A DNA stretch of 64,000 nucleotides from Polyangiaceae bacterium (GTDB lineage: Bacteria > Myxococcota_A > Polyangia > Polyangiales > Polyangiaceae), in the NCBI GenBank assembly GCA_020846005.1, contig JADLEQ010000035.1:110076-174075 (forward strand). Reading direction: 5' to 3'. The notes beneath the pieces are model-generated. The model saw only the letters and a program-made list of their open reading frames with translations. It was not told the DNA's origin and did not search any database. A program made the translations under genes and the position numbers. This document shows, piece by piece, positions 33,954 through 41,686 of the stretch. The stretch's first letter is position 1. Every line of letters starts with the position of its first letter.

Positions 33954-34587
33954 CCGGATCGTGCGCGGCGCGCTGGCCGGCAGCGCGGTGCTACTGGCCC
34001 TCGACGCCCTCGCCCTCCGCGCGGGCCTGGCGTCGGGCCTGCTGCCCAAGCTGGCCGGGAGCGCCGCGTGGGTGACGTCGCGGGCAGCCGGCGTCACCGC
34101 CTTCCTCGCACTGACGATCGACGTGATCTTCGGCCTGCTGCTCTCGACGGGCGCGACCGATCGCGTGATCCCCCGCGCGACCAGCTTGGAGCTCCACCGG
34201 TGGACCTCGGCGGCGGCGCTGGTGTTGACGGGCGTGCACGCGCTCGCGCTGCTCGGCGATCGTTGGGTACGCTTCGACGTGATCGACTTGGTGGTGCCGC
34301 TCGCGTCGTCGTACCGGCCGATCGCGGTCGGGCTCGGCGTGGTCGCGGCCCATGGGCTCTTGGTCGTCCACCTGAGCTTCGGCTGGCGGAAGCGCCTCGG
34401 GCCGAAGGCCTGGCGGCGACTGCACTACGCCTCGTTCGGGGTCTTTCTGGCCGCGCTGGCCCACGGGCTCCTGGCCGGGAGCGACACCGCCGCCCCCGGC
34501 CTGCGCCTCATGTACCTGGTCGCCCTCGCCGGGGTCGGCGGGCTGGTCGTGCTCCGGGCCGGAGCGGGCCGCGCGCGCGGAGCGTAA
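33946..34587 (+). CDS. Ferric-reductase-like transmembrane haem protein
   Basis: 213-residue membrane protein of the ferric reductase/MsrQ-like type, about six helices. Candidate haem ligands are in LELHRWTSAAALVLTGVHAL and in AAHGLLVVHLSF, RRLHYASF and LAALAHGLL, the paired-His layout of the family. There is no flavodoxin-reductase domain, so electrons must arrive from another subunit, plausibly a flavinylated partner. STGATDRV between the second and third helices contains a TGAT tetrad like ApbE targets (Thr71). The GTG start overlaps apbE by 8 nt. Confidence 0.82.
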   Translation: MRDRIVRGALAGSAVLLALDALALRAGLASGLLPKLAGSAAWVTSRAAGVTAFLALTIDVIFGLLLSTGATDRVIPRATSLELHRWTSAAALVLTGVHALALLGDRWVRFDVIDLVVPLASSYRPIAVGLGVVAAHGLLVVHLSFGWRKRLGPKAWRRLHYASFGVFLAALAHGLLAGSDTAAPGLRLMYLVALAGVGGLVVLRAGAGRARGA

Positions 34588-34619
34588 GAACCGGGCCGAG
34601 TCGTCCCCACCCATCCCGC

Positions 34620-35336
34620 ATGAAGACTTCGATCGTGCTCGGGTGTCTCCTGTTGGCTTGGGGCGGCGTGGTCGCCTGCGGCGGCGACGAGAGCGACGGC
34701 GGCGGGGGCCCCGCGGACGGGTCGGCAGGCACCGACGGCTCGGCGGGCACGGACGGCTCGGCGGGCGCCGGCGGCAGCGCAGGCACCAGCGGCAGCGCAG
34801 GCACCAGCGGCAGCGCCGGCACCAGCGGCAGCGCAGGCACCAGCGGCAGCGCAGGCGCCAGCGGCAGCGCAGGCGCCAGCGGCAGCGCAGGCGCCAGCGG
34901 CAGCGCAGGCGCCAGCGGCAGCGCAGGCGCCAGCGGCGGCGCAGGCGCCAGCGGCGGCGCAGGCGCCAGCGGCAGCGCAGGCGCGGACGGTGGGGTGCCC
35001 TCCTGCGGCGGCACCGCGACGGTGTGCTCGACGCAGACGATCGTGAACTGCGGTCAGGTCCCGCACTGCGTCTGGAACGCGATCGGCTCGTGCTCGGGCA
35101 CGGCGAGTCCATGCACCACGTACACGGACGCGCCGTCCTGCGCGCAGCGGGGCTGCACCTGGGGCGGTAGCGCCTGCTCCGGGACGCCGAACGACTGCAC
35201 GCAGGAGGCGCTGGAGTCGTTCTGCACCTCGGCCGGCTGCACCTGGACGGGCGGCGGCTGCGCCGGGTCAGAGCCGACGTGCACGTCCCTCACCGCTCAG
35301 CAGGACTGCGAGTCGGCGGGCTGCACCTGGCAGTAG
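34620..35336 (+). CDS. Repeat-linker lipoprotein with CTW cysteine repeats
   Basis: 238-residue lipoprotein (lipobox GVVAC). Residues about 20-130 are a linker of GSAGAS/GSAGTS units. The rest is a string of about four 30-residue Cys modules that end in GCTW: APSCAQRGCTW, ESFCTSAGCTW and QQDCESAGCTW, with CSGT or CAGS between. Such modules occur in myxobacterial surface proteins and probably fold by disulfides. The ATG at 34620 gives a good signal peptide. It follows the ApbE run by 32 nt but looks unrelated to it. Confidence 0.75.
   Translation: MKTSIVLGCLLLAWGGVVACGGDESDGGGGPADGSAGTDGSAGTDGSAGAGGSAGTSGSAGTSGSAGTSGSAGTSGSAGASGSAGASGSAGASGSAGASGSAGASGGAGASGGAGASGSAGADGGVPSCGGTATVCSTQTIVNCGQVPHCVWNAIGSCSGTASPCTTYTDAPSCAQRGCTWGGSACSGTPNDCTQEALESFCTSAGCTWTGGGCAGSEPTCTSLTAQQDCESAGCTWQ
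34770..34982 (+). repeat. 18-nt tandem repeats encoding GSAGxS linker
   Basis: About twelve copies of an 18-nt unit near AGCGCAGGCGCCAGCGGC, with ACC/GCC alternation at one codon giving Thr or Ala. Same period as the repeats in the 18374 lipoprotein gene. Confidence 0.88.
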
Positions 35337-35391
35337 CCGCAGGCGGGGCGCGCGAGGCCGTCCCGCACGGCGGCGCCCGGCGCCGCCGCGC

Positions 35392-37176
35392 TCAGAACGA
35401 GCTCTCGTCGGCCGGGAGCTCCTCCACCCCGAGCAGCGTCGCGAGCGGCACGGGCCGGAGCTCCTCCAGCCCGTGCGCGTCCGCATAGCTCGACAGCACC
35501 TCGCCGGCGCAGGCGGGGCGCAGCGCGCACCGTTGCGTGTGAGGGCACGCCACCGCCGCCGCGACGAACGCCGACTGCTGCACGTGGGGCGCCTGATGGC
35601 GGAAGCGCTCGGAGCCGTACTCGCGTCCCGGGAGGCGCGGCGGGAGCGCCGCACAGCGCACGACCTCGGCGAGCGGCACGCCGCGCGCCTGGCCGACCTG
35701 CCGGTACACGCAGGGCGGCACGCCCCGGACGAGCAGCGGGCGCTCGCCGGCCACTACGGTCGCCTCCGCGATCGCCGTGAACGACGCCACCGCGCCGCGA
35801 TAGGCGTCCCCGGGCGCCTCGCTCGAGGGATAGGGCGTCTGCGTGAGGAAACCCAGCCCGAGGTCCCCTTCCACGTGATCGCGCAGGCCCCGGAGCGACG
35901 TGAGGTTCGCCGGAACGGCGACACAGGTGCACACCACGCGCTCACGCGGCAGCCGCCCGACGAGCGCCGCCAGCGCCGCGCGGACGCGCGCGTGGGCTCC
36001 CGGCGTCCCCACCACCGCGTCGTGCACCTCGGGCGTCGCCCCGTAGAGCGGGACGTAGAACCAGACCTCCGCCGGCAGCGCCTCGAGGAGCGCCTCGAGC
36101 CCCCCCTGCTCCGCGAGCGCCGTGCACGGCGAGTAGACGTCCACGCGCTCGTAGCCGCACTCGGTGATCGCGCGCGCCACGTCGAGGATGCGCTCGTACG
36201 CGAGCGGGTCGTAGCCGTTCAACCGGACTCGGCGCACGCCGGCCTCGGCGTTGGATCGAAGCGTCGCCACCAGCGCCGCGAGCCGCGCCTCGGCGCCCGC
36301 GCCCTCCCGCCACGGGGGCGCGAGCGACTTCACCGAGCAGAACGCGCAGGCCTGGCCGCAGTCGGCGTCGATGGCGAGGTTCAGCGACTCGTCGGAGCGC
36401 CTCGGCGCGGTGAGGCGCGGCGCGAGATCGCTCGGGAGGGACGTCGCCGCGGGATGGCGCACCTCGAGCTCGGGCGGATCCCGCAGCTCGAAGAGGAGCG
36501 CCAACGCCGTCGCTGCCGCGACGGCGTCGTCCGACGCGTGGCGACCGCGGGTGAGGTACGAGAGGCTGAAGTGGTGGGAGCGCGCCATCGCGTGGCTCAC
36601 CGCGGCGGGACCGACCTGCAGCACGATCCGCTGGCCTGCCGCGTTCGCGAGCACCACGTCGAGGCGGAGGGCGGCACCGTCGCCCTCCGTCGCGACGGAC
36701 GCCGGGTGGATCGCCTCCAAGGCATACCCCCCGCCCACCGCGTCTCCGAGCCGGATGCCGAGGAGCTCCATCAGCCCCGCTGGAGTGAGGTCGATCCGCC
36801 GCGCCGGGCTGCGCCACCGCGCCGGGAGCTCGCCGAGCGAAGCGCCCGGGTTCGCCCCGAGGAAGTCGTCCGCCAGGCGGACGAGCGCGGCGATCGCCCC
36901 GCCGAGCCGCGCGCGCTCGGGCTCGTCGACCCGCGAGCGCTGAGCGCGGTAGCGAGCGCCCGCGCGACGCCCGCGCACCGCGCACTGCGCGTCGAGCGGG
37001 CCGAGCCGGACGACGACGCGACCCGCGCCGTTCGGCTGCTCCAGCTCCACCTCGAGGGCGTCCGACCCGGCGGCGCGGACGTGCAGGAGGCGCAGCCCAC
37101 CGGATGCGGAGACGGCTCCGACCAGCCCCTGCGGCGCCACCTGCTCGAGCGCCGTCGCCTCAGCCACGTGGCTCAT
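35392..37176 (-). CDS. Radical SAM enzyme with novel N-terminal domain
   Basis: 594-residue protein, last of a three-gene coupled operon. Residues 1-260 form a domain I do not recognise (beta-rich, with a repeated motif around WRSPARRIDLTP and VVLANAAGQRIVLQVG). The radical SAM barrel then begins at C273-x3-C277-x2-C280 (CGQACAFC), followed by VRRVRLNGYDPLAYERIL and FYVPLYGATPEVHDAV. The C-terminus holds further Cys (VVRCAALP, CPHTQRCALRPAC) that could bind auxiliary clusters. The ATG at 37176 overlaps the preceding small gene by 17 nt. The reaction is unknown. Confidence 0.78.
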   Translation of the reverse strand: MSHVAEATALEQVAPQGLVGAVSASGGLRLLHVRAAGSDALEVELEQPNGAGRVVVRLGPLDAQCAVRGRRAGARYRAQRSRVDEPERARLGGAIAALVRLADDFLGANPGASLGELPARWRSPARRIDLTPAGLMELLGIRLGDAVGGGYALEAIHPASVATEGDGAALRLDVVLANAAGQRIVLQVGPAAVSHAMARSHHFSLSYLTRGRHASDDAVAAATALALLFELRDPPELEVRHPAATSLPSDLAPRLTAPRRSDESLNLAIDADCGQACAFCSVKSLAPPWREGAGAEARLAALVATLRSNAEAGVRRVRLNGYDPLAYERILDVARAITECGYERVDVYSPCTALAEQGGLEALLEALPAEVWFYVPLYGATPEVHDAVVGTPGAHARVRAALAALVGRLPRERVVCTCVAVPANLTSLRGLRDHVEGDLGLGFLTQTPYPSSEAPGDAYRGAVASFTAIAEATVVAGERPLLVRGVPPCVYRQVGQARGVPLAEVVRCAALPPRLPGREYGSERFRHQAPHVQQSAFVAAAVACPHTQRCALRPACAGEVLSSYADAHGLEELRPVPLATLLGVEELPADESSF

Positions 37177-37534
37177 CCCATCCAGCGAGCCACCGCCAGA
37201 ACCGATCGATCGTCGCGCGGTCACGAGCGTAGATGCGGGCCTGCTCCGGGTCCGGCACGTCCTCGGAGAAATACACGAGATCGAGCGCGCGCGTGCGCCG
37301 GTACGCAGGCTCGGCGGGATCCGTCGGCGCCACGAGCAGGCCGAGCGTCCGCCGCTCCCCCTGCCCCGCCCCCGTGAGCGCCACGAGCACGCACCAGCGG
37401 CCGAAGCGCCGCGGCTCGGCCGGCGCGTACGCCCAGCCCTCCGGGTTCTCGAGCGTCCCCGCGGCGAGGGCGTCTCGGAGCGCACCTCCGAGGGCCTCGG
37501 CGAGCGCGGCGATCGGCGCGGGCGCGTCGGTCAC
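37160..37534 (-). CDS. Small unknown protein between two radical SAM genes
   Basis: 124-residue soluble protein with no family I recognise. It opens with a helix (APIAALAEALGGALRDALA), then a strand-rich core (RFGRWCVLVALTGAG, RTLGLLVAPTDP) and a charged C-terminal helix ending RFWRWLAGWDEPRG. The GTG start overlaps the stop of the upstream tandem radical SAM gene (GTGA), and its own end overlaps the next gene by 17 nt. Such tight coupling suggests an accessory subunit or substrate-binding partner for the two enzymes. It is not obviously a precursor peptide. Confidence 0.68.
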   Translation of the reverse strand: MTDAPAPIAALAEALGGALRDALAAGTLENPEGWAYAPAEPRRFGRWCVLVALTGAGQGERRTLGLLVAPTDPAEPAYRRTRALDLVYFSEDVPDPEQARIYARDRATIDRFWRWLAGWDEPRG

Positions 37535-39915
37535 CGCGCCTCCTGCGACGGCACGGCGTCCGAGGCGACAGCGCGCGGCTGCCCCGGAGCGCCCGGCAGC
37601 TTCGAGAGCTCGCGCATGCCGGCCGCGAGCGGCGCCGCCGTCACGGCCACGCCGAGCGCGGCCGCGCGCACCACCATCGCGTCGAGCGCGGCGGCGGCCG
37701 CGGCGGTGTGATCGAGCCCGAGGCCGTCGAGCACCACCTCGACGCGGAGCTGCCGGACGCCCGCCGCCGCCGCCAACTCGGCCGCGCGCTCGGGCCGCGG
37801 GATCCACTCCGGGGTGAGCTGGAGCCGCAGCTCGATCGCGCCGAGCCCGACCGCTCGGAGCGCGGCCACGCCCTCGAGCGCCTGCGCGAACCCGCCCGGC
37901 GCCCGCGTGACGGCGTCCGCCGCCGCGGGCGTGATCCCGAACACCTTCACGCTCGCCGCGCCGAGGCCCCGGCGCGCGGCGGCGGCCGCGAAGCCGCGGA
38001 TCGCGAAGCGCCGCCCGTTCGTCACCAACCCGACGAGGCGGGCGTCCCTCCCGCGCGCGCGGGCCACGTGCTCGAGGAACCGGGGATGCACGGTGGGCTC
38101 GCGTCCCGCGAGCGCGACGGGGCCGCCGGCCTCGCGCGCGGCGTCGATCGCCCGCACGAGCGCGGCGTCGTCCGCCGCGGCCGTCCGCTCGCGGTGGGCG
38201 CACGTGGCGCACCCGTTGTTGCACGCGCCGCCGTAGACCACGACGCGCGCGGCGTGCTGGCTGGCGCGCGGCGCTCCGTCGGTCGCGCCGCGCGCGAGCG
38301 CGTCGAGGCGCGCCGCGAGGGCGTCCACGCCGGCGAGCGCCTCCGCGAGGGCGCGAGCCTGCGCGCGCGGGTCGGCGCCGGGATCCCACCCCGCGGTGAG
38401 CTCGGCGATGGCGAGGAGCTGGGCCACCTCCGTCTCGTGGCCGAGCCGCTCACGGAGCGCGGCGGCGAGCGCGTGCGCGAGGCGCGCGCGAGGATCCAGG
38501 AAGCGCCACGGGATCTCGGCGCTGTAGCCCTTCCGCCGCGCGGCGCCCTCGTCCCCGGGCTCCCACTCCTCCACGACGGCGCCATCGCGGAGCGCCGCGT
38601 AGTGGATCGGGAGGTCCGAGTGGAGGCGGAGGCGGTTGCGCCCGAGCTCGTCGAACAGCGACCGCAGGCGGTGCGCGCGGACGGCCTCGGCCGTCGTGCG
38701 CAGATCGGTGGGCGTCGTCCACGGCGTCCACGCGAGCAAGCTATGCCCCTTCGCCCCATCGCACGCGAACGATCCCGGGTACCGTGCCGCGAGCGATCGC
38801 ATCGCCGCGACGGCGGCGATCGAGTCCTCCGCGGTCACGCCCTTGTTCAGCCGGAGCAGCTCGGCGTCGCTGAACGACTCGAACCCGGTGAGGTACACCT
38901 CGAGCGCCTGACCGGCGTCGCGCGCCGCCACCACCGCGCGCTCGATCCGCTCCGCCTCCCGCAAGAACGAGTCGGCACGCGCGGCGAAGAGCCACCGCAG
39001 CCGTGGCAGGCGCGCGCGCGCCGCACCGAGCATGAGCGCCTCCAGGTACCGCACCGCGTACTGGTCCGTCAGCACGAGCTCCTGGAGGCCGGCGACGCGC
39101 GCCGCGAACCACCGCGCCTGCTCGAGCGTGGAGGCGACGACCCGCTCGTCGGCGAGCCGCTCGTAGTCTCCCCCCATGTGGCAGAACGCGCAGCCGAGCC
39201 GCGCGACCTCGGGCCCCGGCGGGAGCGCCACCCCCGCGTAGTGTGGGTTGGCGAGCGGATCGGCCGCGAAGGGGCACCCCGCGTTGCCGTACAGCGACTT
39301 GCGCACGATCGGCGGCGGCGGGACGAGGCTCAGGGCGTCGTGCTCGACGACTGGGTCGAACGGCAGCTCCCCGCCCGCGAGCTCCGCCGGGCGCCCGAGG
39401 ACGAGCGCTCCCGCGCGAGCCCGCGCGAGCCCCGGCACCTCGTCCACCGCGCGACCGGCCGCGAGCGCCCGCAGCAGCGCCGTGAAGCCATGGCGAACGT
39501 CGTCGGGGCGGACGGCGCGCCGCGTCCCCCGCGAGTTCGTGCTCCCGGCGAGGCCGAGCACCCAGTCCACGCCCTCGAGCGCCTCCAGGCTGTCCCCGAG
39601 CGTCACCTGGAGCAGCGCCCGCCCCGCCTCCGCGCGGACGTGCTCGCGGAGGGGCGCTGCGTCGAACAGCCGCTCGACGACGACGAGCGCCGCCTCGTGA
39701 TCGGCGAGCCACGCGCGTAGCCGGCGGCGGACCTCGTCGTCCCGAGCGGGGTCGCGGCCGTCGTAGTACACGCGCACGACGCCCGCCGGGTGCCCGAGCC
39801 GGCGCGCGTCTGCGCACAGCAGCGACAACAACGTGTCACCGAAGAACCCCTCGCGCGGCTCGCCGAACGGCACGACGAACGCCACGGGGAGCGAGGCCGC
39901 GGGGAGGGCCGTCAC
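37531..39915 (-). CDS. Tandem two-domain radical SAM enzyme
   Basis: 794-residue protein. Residues 1-170 look like a cobalamin-binding-type Rossmann domain (VAFVVPFGEPREGFFGDTLL, VDWVLGLAG) without a clear DxHxxG. A first radical-SAM-like barrel has C242-x2-C245 (GCAFC) with the third Cys only at 214, an odd C-x27-C-x2-C spacing, then LTDQYAVRYLEAL and YLTGFESFSDAELLRLNKG. A second barrel starts at C565-x3-C569-x2-C572 (CNNGCATC), with LAGREPTVHPRFLEH and LVTNGRRFA. The GTG at 39915 follows TACGTT by 6 nt. A fusion of two such barrels is rare; the substrate is unknown. Confidence 0.8.
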   Translation of the reverse strand: MTALPAASLPVAFVVPFGEPREGFFGDTLLSLLCADARRLGHPAGVVRVYYDGRDPARDDEVRRRLRAWLADHEAALVVVERLFDAAPLREHVRAEAGRALLQVTLGDSLEALEGVDWVLGLAGSTNSRGTRRAVRPDDVRHGFTALLRALAAGRAVDEVPGLARARAGALVLGRPAELAGGELPFDPVVEHDALSLVPPPPIVRKSLYGNAGCPFAADPLANPHYAGVALPPGPEVARLGCAFCHMGGDYERLADERVVASTLEQARWFAARVAGLQELVLTDQYAVRYLEALMLGAARARLPRLRWLFAARADSFLREAERIERAVVAARDAGQALEVYLTGFESFSDAELLRLNKGVTAEDSIAAVAAMRSLAARYPGSFACDGAKGHSLLAWTPWTTPTDLRTTAEAVRAHRLRSLFDELGRNRLRLHSDLPIHYAALRDGAVVEEWEPGDEGAARRKGYSAEIPWRFLDPRARLAHALAAALRERLGHETEVAQLLAIAELTAGWDPGADPRAQARALAEALAGVDALAARLDALARGATDGAPRASQHAARVVVYGGACNNGCATCAHRERTAAADDAALVRAIDAAREAGGPVALAGREPTVHPRFLEHVARARGRDARLVGLVTNGRRFAIRGFAAAAARRGLGAASVKVFGITPAAADAVTRAPGGFAQALEGVAALRAVGLGAIELRLQLTPEWIPRPERAAELAAAAGVRQLRVEVVLDGLGLDHTAAAAAALDAMVVRAAALGVAVTAAPLAAGMRELSKLPGAPGQPRAVASDAVPSQEAR

Positions 39916-39921
39916 GTGGCC

Positions 39922-39927
39922 AACGTA
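39922..39927 (-). promoter_or_regulatory. Putative -10 box TACGTT of the radical SAM operon
   Basis: TACGTT on the minus strand ends 6 nt before the GTG at 39915, the likely operon promoter. Confidence 0.45.
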
Positions 39928-40011
39928 GCGCGGGGGCGACGGCCGAGCCACCGGCGGCCCGCGCCGCCCCGGGCTCGACCGACGCGCTCCAGCGGCGCGC
40001 CGCCGACCTGC

Positions 40012-40017
40012 TAGGCT
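40012..40017 (+). promoter_or_regulatory. Putative -10 box TAGGCT of the GST gene
   Basis: TAGGCT ends 8 nt before the ATG at 40026, preceded by GC (GCTAGGCT). It faces the radical SAM operon promoter 84 nt away. Confidence 0.5.
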
Positions 40018-40025
40018 GGCGCGCC

Positions 40026-40643
40026 ATGAAGCTCTACCAGAACCCCCGCTCGTCGAACGCCCGCAAGGTCGTGATGACGGCCCAGATCCTCGGCGTGCCG
40101 CTCGAACTCCAGACGATCGACCTCGCCAAGGGCGAGCAGATGAAGCCGGAGTTCCTCGCCATCAACCCGATGCACGCGGTGCCGGTGCTGGTCGACGGCG
40201 ACTTCGCGCTCCCCGAGTCGCACGCGATCATGATCCACCTGTGCGAGAGGACGCCCGGGCAGGAGCTCCTGCCGACCGAGGCGCGCGCGCGCGCGACCGT
40301 CCTGCGCTGGATGTTCTGGTGCTCGAACCACTTCAGCCCCCCGATCGGCGGGCTGATGTTCGAGCGCGTGCTGAAGGGCCTGCGCGGCGGGGGCGGCGCG
40401 GACGAGGCGCAGGTCGCGCGCCACGAGCGTGCCCTCCGGCCCCTCGCGGAGCTGCTCGATGCCGAGCTCGCCCGGCGCGCCTACGTGGCAGGGGACTCGC
40501 TGACGCTCGCGGATCTCGCGATCGCCGCCCCGCTCATGTACGCGGCCCCGGCGCAGCTCCCGCTGGACGGCCTCCCCCACCTCGCCGCGTGGCGGGAGCG
40601 CGTGGAGGCGCTGCCCGCCTGGCAGGAGACGAGCGGGCAGTAG
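40026..40643 (+). CDS. Glutathione S-transferase family protein
   Basis: 205-residue thiol-transferase. The thioredoxin-like N-domain shows KLYQNPRSSNARKVVM, the cis-proline AVPVLVDGDF and the glutathione-binding ESHAIMIHL. The helical C-domain contains GDSLTLADLAIAAPLMY, the conserved N-cap region. It conjugates or reduces electrophiles with glutathione; the glutathione reductase at 14970 could supply reduced cofactor. Divergent from the radical SAM operon by about 110 nt. Confidence 0.88.
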   Translation: MKLYQNPRSSNARKVVMTAQILGVPLELQTIDLAKGEQMKPEFLAINPMHAVPVLVDGDFALPESHAIMIHLCERTPGQELLPTEARARATVLRWMFWCSNHFSPPIGGLMFERVLKGLRGGGGADEAQVARHERALRPLAELLDAELARRAYVAGDSLTLADLAIAAPLMYAAPAQLPLDGLPHLAAWRERVEALPAWQETSGQ

Positions 40644-40738
40644 GCGGGGCGGGCCCGGGCGCTCCGCGGCCGGCGTCCGCTAGCCGCGCGGCGATCCGAC
40701 CCCGGCTCGCTCGCCCGCGGGGCGCCGCCGCGGCGCGC

Positions 40739-41119
40739 TCACGCGTCGCGGTGGACGGTCACCGGGCTGAACGCGGGCAGACACACGGCGAGGTACTCCG
40801 CGCCGCCCTCCTCGGGCGTCGAATACCGGACCCACTCACCCGCCTGGGTCGCCACGGCCTGCCCGGCTCGCACGTCCATCGCGCCGCCCTCGTGCTCCAC
40901 GCGCAGACAGCCGCGCAACACGACGGTGAACTCGTCGAACTCCGGCCGCTGACCGGGCTCGCGCCACCCGGTGGGCGATCGCATGTGGGCCACGCTCACC
41001 CGCTCCTCCCCGGTGCGAGCGCGGCCGATGTACTCGTCGATCAGCTTCGGTGGAGTGCCCGCGGCCTCCACGCGGACGGGACCTTCGAGGAGCGTCGGCA
41101 TGGACGGAGTGTCGTCCAT
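40739..41119 (-). CDS. Cupin-domain protein
   Basis: 126-residue single-domain cupin. The core reads REPGQRPEFDEFTVVLRGCLRVEHEGG, then VRAGQAVATQAGEWVRYSTP, a beta-barrel without the full two-His metal triad, so it may bind a small ligand instead of catalysing. The start is ATG 41119 or ATG 41101; the shorter form begins MPTLLEGPVRVEAAG, close to relatives I know. No operon partner. Upstream lies the ATPase remnant. Confidence 0.75.
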   Translation of the reverse strand: MDDTPSMPTLLEGPVRVEAAGTPPKLIDEYIGRARTGEERVSVAHMRSPTGWREPGQRPEFDEFTVVLRGCLRVEHEGGAMDVRAGQAVATQAGEWVRYSTPEEGGAEYLAVCLPAFSPVTVHRDA

Positions 41120-41279
41120 CCGTCCCGGGCCGACAACGGCGCGCCGGTGAGCCTCGACCGGCGCGCTCAGCCGCTGCGCGGCGGGCGAGCGCCCCTCCGC
41201 CCGAGGCGGAGGTCGACGTTCCGAGCGACGACGTCCGCCCGCGGGACGCTCTCGGCGTCCGCGCCGATCCGTGTCCGCT

Positions 41280-41650
41280 CCCCTCGCCCCACCACGACGT
41301 AGCCGCGAGCGACCCCCAGATCTTCCGGAGCGCGTGGTCGTCCACGACCGAGCCGAGCCTGACCTCGATGCGGACGATGCGGTCCCCCTGGGTGACGAGG
41401 AGATCCGCCTCCCCGCCGGCCTCCGTCCGCCACGGGGACACCCCGGGCCGGACGCGGCGTTCGCGCGCCAGCGCCGCGTCCTCCTCGAGGACGAGCCCTT
41501 CGAGGGTCGCGCCGCGCCGAACTGACGGGGACCGAAGACCAGGACCACCGGGGAGGTCCGGATGAGCCGCCAGAGCGTGGCCCCCGCGCGGCGAGCGACC
41601 GGCTTCCTGCCCAGGATTCTCGAGGTGAGCTGTCCACCCCACGATCGCCG
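41280..41650 (-). pseudogene. Collapsed remnant of a DUF4143-type AAA ATPase
   Basis: One frame reads ATLWRLIRTSPVVLVFGPRQFG, the N-terminus of the ATPase family that normally continues into the Walker A GKTTL. At once, one frame over, comes GATLEGLVLEEDAALARER, then WRTEAGGEADLLVTQGDRIVRIEVRLG, the C-terminal DUF4143 domain with its ExD and IEVK-like motif. The whole ATPase middle, several hundred residues, is missing. It is an internal-deletion fossil; none of the intact ORFs here fits a gene. Confidence 0.6.
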
Positions 41651-41686
41651 CCCCGGCGGGGCTCCGCGCGCGGGCGACCGGGGCGC

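Noticed and set aside
37160..37534. Idea that the 124-residue protein is a RiPP precursor for the radical SAM enzymes
   Set aside because: It looks like a folded soluble domain without a leader-core layout or a repeated core residue pattern.
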